This document shows positions 1 to 5,336 of a DNA stretch of 5,349 nt, piece by piece. Made by a program: the position numbers and the translations under genes. The DNA lies in contig USAY01000120.1 of the NCBI GenBank assembly GCA_900552755.1, forward strand, positions 1-5,349. Direction: 5' to 3'. This stretch comes from an uncultured Collinsella sp. GTDB taxonomy: Bacteria; Actinomycetota; Coriobacteriia; Coriobacteriales; Coriobacteriaceae. Every line of letters begins with the position of its first letter. The first letter of the stretch is position 1. The notes under the pieces are model-generated. The model was not told the origin of the DNA. It worked only from the letters and a program-made list of their open reading frames with translations, and made no database searches.

Positions 1-786
1 AGCCGAAAGAAACATAGGCAGGGCAACCGCGCGAGGGACGGGGCCGCAGGCGTAGCAGACGTCGAGCATGCCGTCGCAGGGGTCGGCATCGGGGCAGATA
101 CGATAGCCCGAGCCATAGGTGGGGCCCAGCTGAATCGCCATGATGATCGCCCTCACGCGCTCGGCGGGCGCGTCGTCAAAGCTGGCTGTCATGGGGTAAT
201 TGCGATAGCGTAGGCCAAACTGCTCAAGTCCCGAGAGAGTGTAGAGCGGAGTGCCGGCGAGACCCGTCTTTTTGCGCAGCTCGGTGGTGCCCAGGCCGAT
301 GGCGGCATCGATGCCGATCGAAAGCGTCTGGTCGTAGTACTCAACGGAAGCCTCGCCGCTACCGCTTGCGGGGTTCCATGAGCGAATGCGCCCGATGTCC
401 TGACGCTGCAGCTCGCAGGAGAGCAGCGCGCCAAAATCCTTACCGGAGAAATCGTCGATGCCGAGTGTTTGGGCAAAATCGTTGCCGGAGCCCACGGGTA
501 GGATGGCGAGAGCGGGGCGGACCGCCTCATCCTGCGTCATAAGCCCGTTGACGACCTCGTGAATCACGCCGTCGCCGCCAAGGGCGATAACGGTGCGATA
601 GCCCTGAGCCTGTGCGGCAAGCTCCTTGGCGTGTCCCATGCGCTCGGTTAGCACCAGGTCAAACTGGGATGCGCGTGCAGTCATGTCCATAAAGCGTTGC
701 AGGCGCTCGGCAACTTCGCGCGCCGCACCCAACTGGGCGGCTGGGTTGGCGATGATGAGCGTGCGACCAAAATCAGTTGCGTGCAT
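1..786 (-). CDS. Diacylglycerol/lipid kinase family protein (3' end cut by window edge)
   Basis: This is a DAGK-catalytic-domain (DagK/YegS/DgkB-type) lipid kinase, which uses ATP to phosphorylate diacylglycerol or a related lipid at the inner face of the membrane. Reading leftward from the ATG at 786-784 gives 262 uninterrupted codons to the window edge. The nucleotide-binding motifs are clear: an ANPAA stretch near residue 13, GGDGVIHEVVNG at 70-81 and LPVGSGNDFAQ at 96-106. Further on, SIGIDAAIG and a CDGMLDV stretch fit the family's C-terminal half. Family members are usually about 300 residues, so roughly 40 are missing. The start is supported by GGGAG about seven bases upstream. Two usual Thr positions are changed (GGDGT to GGDGV, GTGND to GSGND), which looks like ordinary variation. 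It lies 87 bases behind the CLC gene on the same strand and may be co-transcribed with it. The family is secure but the lipid substrate is not. Confidence 0.88.
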   Translation of the reverse strand, partial: MHATDFGRTLIIANPAAQLGAAREVAERLQRFMDMTARASQFDLVLTERMGHAKELAAQAQGYRTVIALGGDGVIHEVVNGLMTQDEAVRPALAILPVGSGNDFAQTLGIDDFSGKDFGALLSCELQRQDIGRIRSWNPASGSGEASVEYYDQTLSIGIDAAIGLGTTELRKKTGLAGTPLYTLSGLEQFGLRYRNYPMTASFDDAPAERVRAIIMAIQLGPTYGSGYRICPDADPCDGMLDVCYACGPVPRAVALPMFLSA

Positions 787-873
787 GGGGCGACTCCCGG
801 CGTATGACGTGACGGTGCGGTCGCGCTCAGGTCGAATTGCCCCCGATTGTGGCTGCACGGCGAATATTTACGT

Positions 874-2295
874 CTACTCTATCAGGTCGTTGTGGCGCTC
901 GATAGCATCCGCTACCGTACCGCCCTCATCCACAATAAGCGAACGACGCTTGGGTGAGATGATGCGCTGGGCGGGGTACACGCCGCGGTGGCCGCCGACG
1001 AGATAGCTGATAAAGGCCACGATGACAAAGAACCCGGCGGCCGTGCCGTGGAACAGATCGATGGCCATCATACAGGTGGTGATGGGCACGTTGAGGCCGG
1101 CGCAGAACACGCCGAGCATACCCAGCGCTGCCAGAAAGCTGGGGTCGATTCCGACGAGGCAACCGATCCAGCCGCCGAGCGCCGCACCGATGCCAAACAG
1201 GGGAGTGACCTCGCCGCCTTGGAAGCCCGCGCCCAGGGTAAGCGCTGTGACGACCAACTTGATGGCTGCGTCCGCCAGGGTGGTGTTGCCGGCAAATCCG
1301 GCGCCCGAGAGCCAGGTGGCAAGGCCGGCATACTTCCAGGCGTCGAGCATCGCGTAGGCCGCGAGCACCACGAGCGCGCCCACGAGTGCGCGAGCAATAT
1401 AGTTGGTGATAAAGCGGCCGTACAGGCTCTTGACGGTACGAACCGACCAGGCAAAGAGACGTGCGGTGAGACCAAAGATGATGGCGCTGATGACTACGAT
1501 GACAACCGTTCGTGGTGTCATGTTGGGAACGCTGGCGATAACATTCGCCTCGTACTCGGTTCCCAAGGCAAGCGACGTAAGGTAGCCGGTAAACGAGGCG
1601 ACCAGGCAGTAGATGCCTGCGGTGTAGTCGATCTTGCCGATAAAGCACATCTCCATGCCAAAGAAAGCTCCGGCAAGGGGCGAGCCGAACACGGCGCCAA
1701 AGGCCGACGAGATGCCGGCGAGCATGAGGTCGTGGTGGTCATGCTTTTTGAGGTGGGCAAGGCTCGAGATGTTGCTGGCGATGGTGCCGCCAATCTGCAC
1801 CGCGGCTCCCTCGCGACCGGCCGATCCGCCCGTTAGGTGCGTGAGCGTTGAGCAGATGAAGGTGAGGACGGCCATGCGCATATGGATGAGGCGTGTGCCC
1901 AGGGCGGAGTCAATGACCAGGTTGTTACCACGCTTGGCGGCAAGACCGTGGTTTTTGTACACCCATGCGGTGGCAACGCCCACAGCGGGAAGCAGCGCGT
2001 ACACCCACGCATGTTGCTCGCGATAATCGGTCGCGATATTCAGCGAGGCCAAAAACGCCCAAGCGGCAACGCCCATGGCGAGCGAGACGATGACGACGAG
2101 TACGAGCAGCTTGGCACTCGCGAGTAGGTTGCGGACGTTGCGGCGCGTGTCGGCAGCTAAGAGATGCTCGGAGCGGGTGATCTGATGCCTGCCTGCCATG
2201 ATGACGTCGTTAAGGGAGAAAAAGCCGCTGTCGTCGAGCGGCTGGGAATGATCCTGCGCCTCGTTTGCGCTTTCGGGTTTGTCGGTAAAAGCCAT
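874..2295 (-). CDS. CLC-family anion transporter, likely CLC-F type fluoride/proton antiporter
   Basis: A 473-residue polytopic inner-membrane protein of the CLC superfamily. A roughly 60-residue polar N-terminus precedes about ten hydrophobic stretches, and the short tail has no CBS domains. The GREG motif (residues 160-163, within GGSAGREGAAVQ) carries the gating glutamate, Glu162. The chloride-coordinating GSGIP motif of canonical CLCs is replaced by GNNLVID (123-129). GSPLAGAFFGMEM (204-216) aligns with the helix holding the internal proton glutamate, and that position appears to be Met. GFQGGEVTPLF (357-367) replaces the usual GxFxP region. From family knowledge, the Asn substitution and the GGEVTP motif mark CLC-F exporters, which expel cytoplasmic fluoride in exchange for protons. 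The start is set by AAAGAGG at 2301-2307, five bases before the ATG. CLC membership is near certain; fluoride specificity is an inference from the motifs, and chloride or another anion remains possible. Confidence 0.9.
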   Translation of the reverse strand: MAFTDKPESANEAQDHSQPLDDSGFFSLNDVIMAGRHQITRSEHLLAADTRRNVRNLLASAKLLVLVVIVSLAMGVAAWAFLASLNIATDYREQHAWVYALLPAVGVATAWVYKNHGLAAKRGNNLVIDSALGTRLIHMRMAVLTFICSTLTHLTGGSAGREGAAVQIGGTIASNISSLAHLKKHDHHDLMLAGISSAFGAVFGSPLAGAFFGMEMCFIGKIDYTAGIYCLVASFTGYLTSLALGTEYEANVIASVPNMTPRTVVIVVISAIIFGLTARLFAWSVRTVKSLYGRFITNYIARALVGALVVLAAYAMLDAWKYAGLATWLSGAGFAGNTTLADAAIKLVVTALTLGAGFQGGEVTPLFGIGAALGGWIGCLVGIDPSFLAALGMLGVFCAGLNVPITTCMMAIDLFHGTAAGFFVIVAFISYLVGGHRGVYPAQRIISPKRRSLIVDEGGTVADAIERHNDLIE

Positions 2296-2300
2296 ACGTT

Positions 2301-2330
2301 CCTCTTTTTGGTTGCATCACGAGCATTATA
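2301..2330 (-). promoter_or_regulatory. Proximal -10 element and ribosome binding site of the CLC gene
   Basis: On the minus strand a perfect TATAAT lies at 2325-2330, and AAAGAGG at 2301-2307 lies five bases before the ATG. The hexamer 17 bases upstream of the -10 (GGCTCG) does not resemble TTGACA, so the promoter is weak, activator-dependent or unused. If used, the leader would be only about 20-25 bases, leaving no room for a riboswitch. Confidence 0.5.
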
Positions 2331-2439
2331 AAACGCGGTAAACGCGACGAGCCGATGGGTTGGTTTCCATTCTGTTTCGCGGCTTGCGGCCGACAGGTGT
2401 ATTTGCGGGTACAGGCCAAGTCGCGGTCACGCGTCGGGG

Positions 2440-2447
2440 ATTATACT
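2440..2447. promoter_or_regulatory. Overlapping divergent -10 elements (moeA rightward, CLC gene leftward)
   Basis: The plus strand reads TATACT at 2442-2447, five of six matches to TATAAT. It would start moeA mRNA near 2454, about 50 bases before the ATG. The minus strand of 2440-2445 reads a perfect TATAAT, which could serve a longer CLC leader of about 135 bases. Neither has a convincing TTGACA-like hexamer at 16-18 bases. The minus-strand copy has the flank TAAGTATAATC, identical to the modA -10 and its flank at 4391-4401. Because the two elements overlap, polymerase could occupy only one direction at a time. Confidence 0.5.
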
Positions 2448-2460
2448 TAGACAAGCATAA
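2441..2460. repeat. Inverted repeat over the moeA/CLC divergent promoter (candidate operator)
   Basis: TTATACTT at 2441-2448 and AAGCATAA at 2453-2460 are inverted copies with one mismatch, separated by AGAC. The size and twofold symmetry are typical of a binding site for a dimeric regulator. It covers the candidate -10 elements, so bound protein would be expected to block transcription. Its core, 2442-2459, matches a dyad upstream of modA (4348-4365) at 13 of 18 positions. Confidence 0.45.
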
Positions 2461-2504
2461 AGAATCGGCGCCCCCGTTGTGCGCCGTGGCATTAAGAGGT
2501 GCAT

Positions 2505-3767
2505 ATGACAGAGAAGCTCATTCCGCTGGAGGACGCGCAGTCGATTGTTCTGTCGCACGTTGCTCCGACCGATCTCGTCGAGAGTCCCGTGTGGCAGGCC
2601 ACCGGTCTTCCCTTGGCCGAGGACGCGGTGGCCGATATCGACATCTCGCCGTTTGCCAACAGCGCTATGGACGGATATGCCGTGCGCTCGGCGGACTTGG
2701 CGCAGACGTCTGGCGAGGCGCCGGTGACGCTCGACGTTATCGGACATGAGGCCGCGGGCCATGTCTTTGAGGGCACAATCGGCGCGGGCGAGACAGTCCG
2801 CATCATGACGGGCGCGCCGGTACCCGAAGGTGCCGATACCGTGGTGAAGTACGAGATCGTCGACGTACTCGATGGCGACGGCAACGAGGGCTCGCACGTT
2901 CGCTTCTCGGCGCCTGCTAAAGTGGGGGAGAACGTTCGCTCTGCTGCCGAGGAGGCCCATGCCGGCGATGTTGTGATGCACGCCGGCGAGGTCGTGGCTC
3001 CGGCGGGCGCGGGTCTGCTGGCAAGTGCCGGATACGCGAGCGTGAAGGTGCACGCTGCCCCACGTGTGGGCATCATCTCGCTGGGCACGGAACTGGTCGC
3101 ACCGAGTAAGGTGCCTGCGCGCGGTCAGATTCGCGATTCCAACTCCTCGGCGCTGATGGCCGAGGCGCTCGATGCCGGCGCCGAGCCCGTGTTCTACGGC
3201 ATTGCGCCCGATGATGAGCAGGCGATTGCCGATCTGGTGCATCGCGCCGTGCAGGAGTGCGATTTTGTCATTACGAGCGGTGGCGCCTCGGCGGGCGACT
3301 ACGATTTCGTGACGGCGCTCGTCCGGCGCGAGGGCGAGGTGCTGTTTGACCGCATCTCGATGCGTCCCGGCAAGGCCATCACGTTTGGCTTGCTCGGAGG
3401 TAAGCCCTACCTGGGGCTTTCAGGCAATCCGGCCGCGGCGTATGTGGGCTTTGAAATGCTCGCTCGTCCGGCGATCCGCAAGATGCGCGGCTTTGCCGAG
3501 GGTGCGCGTCCCGTGCAGCAGGCGATATTGACGCACTGCGTGAAGAAGCGCCAGGACCGACGCTTCTTCGATCGCGCCACGGTTTTGCGCGACCCCGAGA
3601 CCGGTGAGCTGTTGGTGACCGAGGCCAAGACGCAGAATTCGGCGCTGCTCGGCACGATGCAGCGGGCCAACTGCCTGCTGCGTATTGACGAAGGGCCGTG
3701 TGAGCTCAAGCCGGGCGACGTCGTGGACGTCGTGCGCGTCGACCTGCCTGAGGGAACGGTGCTATAG
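2505..3767 (+). CDS. moeA: Molybdopterin molybdenumtransferase MoeA
   Basis: MoeA inserts molybdate into adenylated molybdopterin in the cytoplasm, releasing AMP and giving active molybdenum cofactor. The 420-residue product is full length for the family (about 400-420). Motifs run in the expected order: PFANSAMDGYAV (49-60), MTGAPVPEGADTVV (101-114), GENVRSAAEEAHAGD (141-155), GIISLGTELV (189-198), QIRDSNS (208-214), TSGGASAGDYDF (257-268), RPGKAITFG (287-295) and GLSGNPAAAY (304-313), followed by the C-terminal beta domain. Compared with the common GEDIxxG and STGDEL forms, this protein has AEEAHAG and SLGTEL, so a conserved Gly and Asp are replaced. The ATG at 2505 is preferred because AAGAGGT (2494-2500) sits four bases upstream; the in-frame GTG at 2499 lies inside that site. 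Its stop codon overlaps the mogA ribosome binding site, so the two genes form an operon. Confidence 0.95.
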   Translation: MTEKLIPLEDAQSIVLSHVAPTDLVESPVWQATGLPLAEDAVADIDISPFANSAMDGYAVRSADLAQTSGEAPVTLDVIGHEAAGHVFEGTIGAGETVRIMTGAPVPEGADTVVKYEIVDVLDGDGNEGSHVRFSAPAKVGENVRSAAEEAHAGDVVMHAGEVVAPAGAGLLASAGYASVKVHAAPRVGIISLGTELVAPSKVPARGQIRDSNSSALMAEALDAGAEPVFYGIAPDDEQAIADLVHRAVQECDFVITSGGASAGDYDFVTALVRREGEVLFDRISMRPGKAITFGLLGGKPYLGLSGNPAAAYVGFEMLARPAIRKMRGFAEGARPVQQAILTHCVKKRQDRRFFDRATVLRDPETGELLVTEAKTQNSALLGTMQRANCLLRIDEGPCELKPGDVVDVVRVDLPEGTVL

Positions 3768-3777
3768 GAGGAACGCT
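3766..3777 (+). promoter_or_regulatory. mogA ribosome binding site overlapping the moeA stop codon
   Basis: The moeA stop TAG (3765-3767) runs directly into AGGAGG (3766-3771), six bases before the mogA ATG at 3778. This near-perfect Shine-Dalgarno fixes the mogA start and suggests that translation of the two genes is coupled. Confidence 0.8.
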
Positions 3778-4257
3778 ATGGAGTTGAAAATTTCGATCGT
3801 GACGTGCTCGGATACGCGCGATCTTGCGCAGGACGAGGCTGGAGCCGCACTCGAGGAGCTCATCGAGGCGCAGGGATGGACGGTTGCCTCACATGTGGTC
3901 GTGCGCGACGACGTTAGCGAGATTGGTGATGCCATTGTGGAAGCTGCCGATGCGTGCCACGCCAATGTCGTGCTCACCTGCGGCGGCACGGGTCTTTCGA
4001 TGCGCGACGTGACACCCGAGGCGACGCGTGCCGTCTGTGACCGTGATGTGCCGGGTGTCGCCGAGGCAATCCGTGCCTACTCGATGACCAAGACGCGCCG
4101 CGCCATGCTCTCGCGCGCCGTGTGCATGCAGCGTGGGCATACGCTTGTCATCAACTTTCCGGGATCCACGAAAGCGGCCCGCGAAAGCTGGGAGGCCGTG
4201 AGCGATCAGCTGGAGCATGCGGCCCAAATGACGGCGGGCGGCGGACATACCAACTAA
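3778..4257 (+). CDS. mogA: MogA/MoaB-family molybdopterin adenylyltransferase
   Basis: Proteins of this family activate molybdopterin with ATP, giving molybdopterin-AMP, the substrate MoeA needs. The 159-residue product is the usual length for a stand-alone MogA/MoaB domain. Visible motifs are a beta-strand start (KISIVTCSDTRD, residues 4-15), the nucleotide-binding CGGTG (68-72), RDVTPEAT (76-83), DVPGVAEAIR (90-99) and NFPGSTKA (126-133). All are diagnostic, and the RD/TPEAT acidic residue is kept. The ATG at 3778 sits six bases after AGGAGG. An in-frame extension back to 3685 would overlap moeA and has no such site. It lies ten bases behind moeA, so both steps are made from one transcript. 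MogA and MoaB cannot be separated by eye; the symbol is chosen on the presumed role because the partner gene is moeA. Confidence 0.9.
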   Translation: MELKISIVTCSDTRDLAQDEAGAALEELIEAQGWTVASHVVVRDDVSEIGDAIVEAADACHANVVLTCGGTGLSMRDVTPEATRAVCDRDVPGVAEAIRAYSMTKTRRAMLSRAVCMQRGHTLVINFPGSTKAARESWEAVSDQLEHAAQMTAGGGHTN

Positions 4258-4270
4258 GCGGTTTACCTGC

Positions 4271-4307
4271 GGCGGGGCGACCTGAACGGCTGCTCCGCCT
4301 TTGTTTT
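4271..4307 (+). terminator. Intrinsic terminator after moeA-mogA
   Basis: GGCGGGG (4271-4277) pairs with CTCCGCC (4293-4299), seven pairs with one G-T wobble. A 15-base loop that can pair a little further internally separates them, and TTTGTTTT (4300-4307) follows. Starting 13 bases after the mogA stop, it should end the moeA-mogA transcript and isolate modA as a separate unit. Confidence 0.72.
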
Positions 4308-4347
4308 CCGCCGAAGCGACGCCGAGGTGCACGGCAACTCGAAACTA

Positions 4348-4365
4348 TATTCTCTGGCAAGAATA
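4348..4365. repeat. Inverted repeat upstream of the modA promoter (candidate operator)
   Basis: TATTCT (4348-4353) and AGAATA (4360-4365) are perfect inverted copies six bases apart. The dyad is centred about 38 bases before the modA -10. This is upstream of the -35 region, where an activator often sits, although repression by occlusion is also possible. It resembles the moeA dyad at 2442-2459. E. coli ModE sites also have TATAT-type half-sites, but the spacing here does not fit TATAT-N7-TAYAT. Confidence 0.45.
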
Positions 4366-4385
4366 ATTTCTCACTATCATTATTC
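4361..4385. repeat. Second inverted repeat overlapping the modA -35 region
   Basis: GAATAAT (4361-4367) and ATTATTC (4379-4385) are perfect seven-base inverted copies separated by 11 bases. The left arm is shared with the dyad at 4348-4365, so the central GAATA could pair symmetrically with TATTC on either side. The right arm covers the position of a -35 hexamer. Confidence 0.4.
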
Positions 4386-4407
4386 GCGCGTAAGTATAAT
4401 CTAGTAA
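4372..4407 (+). promoter_or_regulatory. modA promoter
   Basis: TATAAT at 4395-4400 is a perfect -10 in an AT-rich island within GC-rich DNA, downstream of the mogA terminator. The -35 position (4372-4377, CACTAT at 17 bases) is a poor match to TTGACA, so an activator may be needed. Transcription would begin near 4407, giving a leader of about 53 bases. Confidence 0.6.
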
Positions 4408-4460
4408 CAGAATAAAGCCTGCGGCGGGGTGCCCGGGCATAGCGTTCGAAAGGGTTGAAT
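4408..4460 (+). promoter_or_regulatory. modA leader: GC-rich structured stretch and ribosome binding site
   Basis: The leader has CCTGCGGCGGGG at 4418-4429, repeated exactly from 4266-4277, then the perfect palindrome TGCCCGGGCA at 4430-4439. GCCTG (4417-4421) could also pair with CGGGC (4434-4438). GAAAGGG at 4448-4454 is the ribosome binding site, six bases before the ATG at 4461. I do not recognise a known riboswitch, including the Moco RNA motif, and the leader seems too short for that motif. Confidence 0.45.
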
Positions 4461-5336
4461 ATGTTCGATATGGTTTCACGCCGCGGTTTTGTCTCGCTTT
4501 CTGCTGCCGCTGCCGCCGGCCTTGGCCTTGCCGGCTGCTCGGGCAACAAGACGTCCGAGCCCGCTGGCTCCGATGTCGGCTCCGCCAAGTCTTCCTCTAA
4601 GAAGAAGGCTGTCGAGCTGCAGGTCTTTGCCGCCAACTCGCTCGAGAAGGCCCTGCCCGAGGTTCAGGGGCTCTACACCGAGCAGACCGGCACTACGTTT
4701 GCCGACACGCAGTTTAAGGCGTCTGGCGACCTTGTCGAGCAGATGCGCGCCGGTGCCGCCGTCGACGTGCTCATCACGGCCTCCAAGGGCACCATGGACG
4801 ACGCCGAGGCCGGCGAGCTCGTCGATACCGATACGCGCGAGGACATGTTCGTCAATGATCTCGTGATCATTCGCGCCGAGGGCTCCGACACCAAGGTCGA
4901 GGCCATCGCCGACGTCGCGAATCTGGACGGCAAGATCGCCATCGGCGACGCCAAGACCGTTCCCGCCGGCAAGTACGCCAACCAGGCGCTGGCTTCTGTG
5001 GGCCTCTACACCGGCACCGAGGGCGATGACGGCGAGTACGTGCCCGAGATCGCCGACAAGGTCGCGCTGGCCGACAAGGTCGGCACCGCTGCCGCCTACG
5101 TTTCTACGGGCGACTGCGTGGCTGGCTTTGTCTACAGTTCCGACATCTTCCGCTACGACGGTATCGAGGAGGCCTTTGTGTGTCCCGAGGACTCGCACAA
5201 GCCTATCGTGTATCCCGGTGCTGTCGCCGAGAGCTCCGAGCATGCCGACGAGGCCAAGGCGTTCATCGACTTCTGCCTGACCAACAAGAAGGCGCAGAAG
5301 ATTTGGGCTAAGTACGGCTTTGAGCTTTCCGCGTAG
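4461..5336 (+). CDS. modA: Molybdate ABC transporter substrate-binding lipoprotein ModA
   Basis: ModA captures molybdate (often also tungstate) outside the membrane and delivers it to the ModBC permease. The 291-residue product starts with SRRGFVS (6-12), a twin-arginine signal, then a hydrophobic Ala/Gly/Leu run and the lipobox LAGC with Cys26, so it is probably a Tat-exported, lipid-anchored protein. A Ser/Lys-rich linker follows (27-49). Oxyanion-site motifs are visible: FAANSLEKA (56-64), KASGDLVEQM (86-95), the ModA-typical IGDAKTVPAGKYA (161-173) and GFVYSSD (222-228). The ATG at 4461 fits GAAAGGG six bases upstream better than the in-frame TTG at 4455 or ATG at 4470. Codons favour GCC, AAG and GAC more strongly than in moeA, suggesting high expression. 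It has its own promoter. The window ends 13 bases past the stop, so modB and modC cannot be seen. WtpA/TupA-type tungstate binding is less likely. Confidence 0.93.
   Translation: MFDMVSRRGFVSLSAAAAAGLGLAGCSGNKTSEPAGSDVGSAKSSSKKKAVELQVFAANSLEKALPEVQGLYTEQTGTTFADTQFKASGDLVEQMRAGAAVDVLITASKGTMDDAEAGELVDTDTREDMFVNDLVIIRAEGSDTKVEAIADVANLDGKIAIGDAKTVPAGKYANQALASVGLYTGTEGDDGEYVPEIADKVALADKVGTAAAYVSTGDCVAGFVYSSDIFRYDGIEEAFVCPEDSHKPIVYPGAVAESSEHADEAKAFIDFCLTNKKAQKIWAKYGFELSA

Larger units (their letters stand above)
2296..2504. other. Divergent intergenic region between the CLC gene and moeA
   Basis: This 209-base gap separates the leftward CLC gene from rightward moeA, so it must hold both promoters. 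It contains the proximal CLC -10 and ribosome binding site (2301-2330), overlapping opposed -10 elements near 2440-2447 inside an inverted repeat, and the moeA ribosome binding site (2494-2500). A small GC hairpin (GGC/GCC with a CGCAA loop on the minus strand, around 2384-2394) has no T tract and is not a terminator. Read on the minus strand for the fluoride (crcB-type) riboswitch core, neither the GATGG...TTC...CC half nor the GGCTGATG half is present. Confidence 0.7.

Noticed and set aside
787..873. Terminator or strong promoter between the CLC gene and the lipid kinase gene
   Set aside because: No stem followed by a T run and no paired -35/-10 could be found on the minus strand in these 87 bases; co-transcription is possible but unproven.
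988..1836. Long plus-strand open frame (282 codons) opposite the CLC gene
   Set aside because: It is antisense to a clearly conserved CLC protein, its translation is low-complexity and rich in Gly, Asp, Ala and Arg as expected for a GC-rich shadow frame, and it has no ribosome binding site or family motif.
2296..2500. Fluoride riboswitch upstream of the CLC gene
   Set aside because: Read on the minus strand, neither the GATGG..TTC..CC half nor the GGCTGATG half of the crcB-type consensus is present; GTGATGCAACC near the start codon is only a partial resemblance.
2499..2504. GTG start for moeA two codons upstream of the ATG
   Set aside because: This GTG is part of the AAGAGGTG ribosome binding site, so it has no room for its own site; the ATG at 2505 is correctly spaced.
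2427..3242. Minus-strand open frame (271 codons) opposite moeA
   Set aside because: Arg/His-rich antisense shadow of moeA with no recognisable motif, and it would run across the divergent promoter region.
3685..3777. N-terminal extension of mogA back into moeA
   Set aside because: The extension reads Ser/Arg-rich out-of-frame moeA sequence; the conserved family begins at MELKISIV, just after a near-perfect AGGAGG.
4258..4460. Moco RNA motif (molybdenum cofactor riboswitch) before modA
   Set aside because: Most of the region is accounted for by a terminator, AT-rich dyads and a -10; the remaining leader of about 53 bases appears too short, and I could not trace the motif's stems.
4476..5243. 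Minus-strand open frame (255 codons) opposite modA
   Set aside because: The Gly/Leu/Val-rich translation mirrors the biased codons of modA and shows no domain; modA in the other strand has full motif support.
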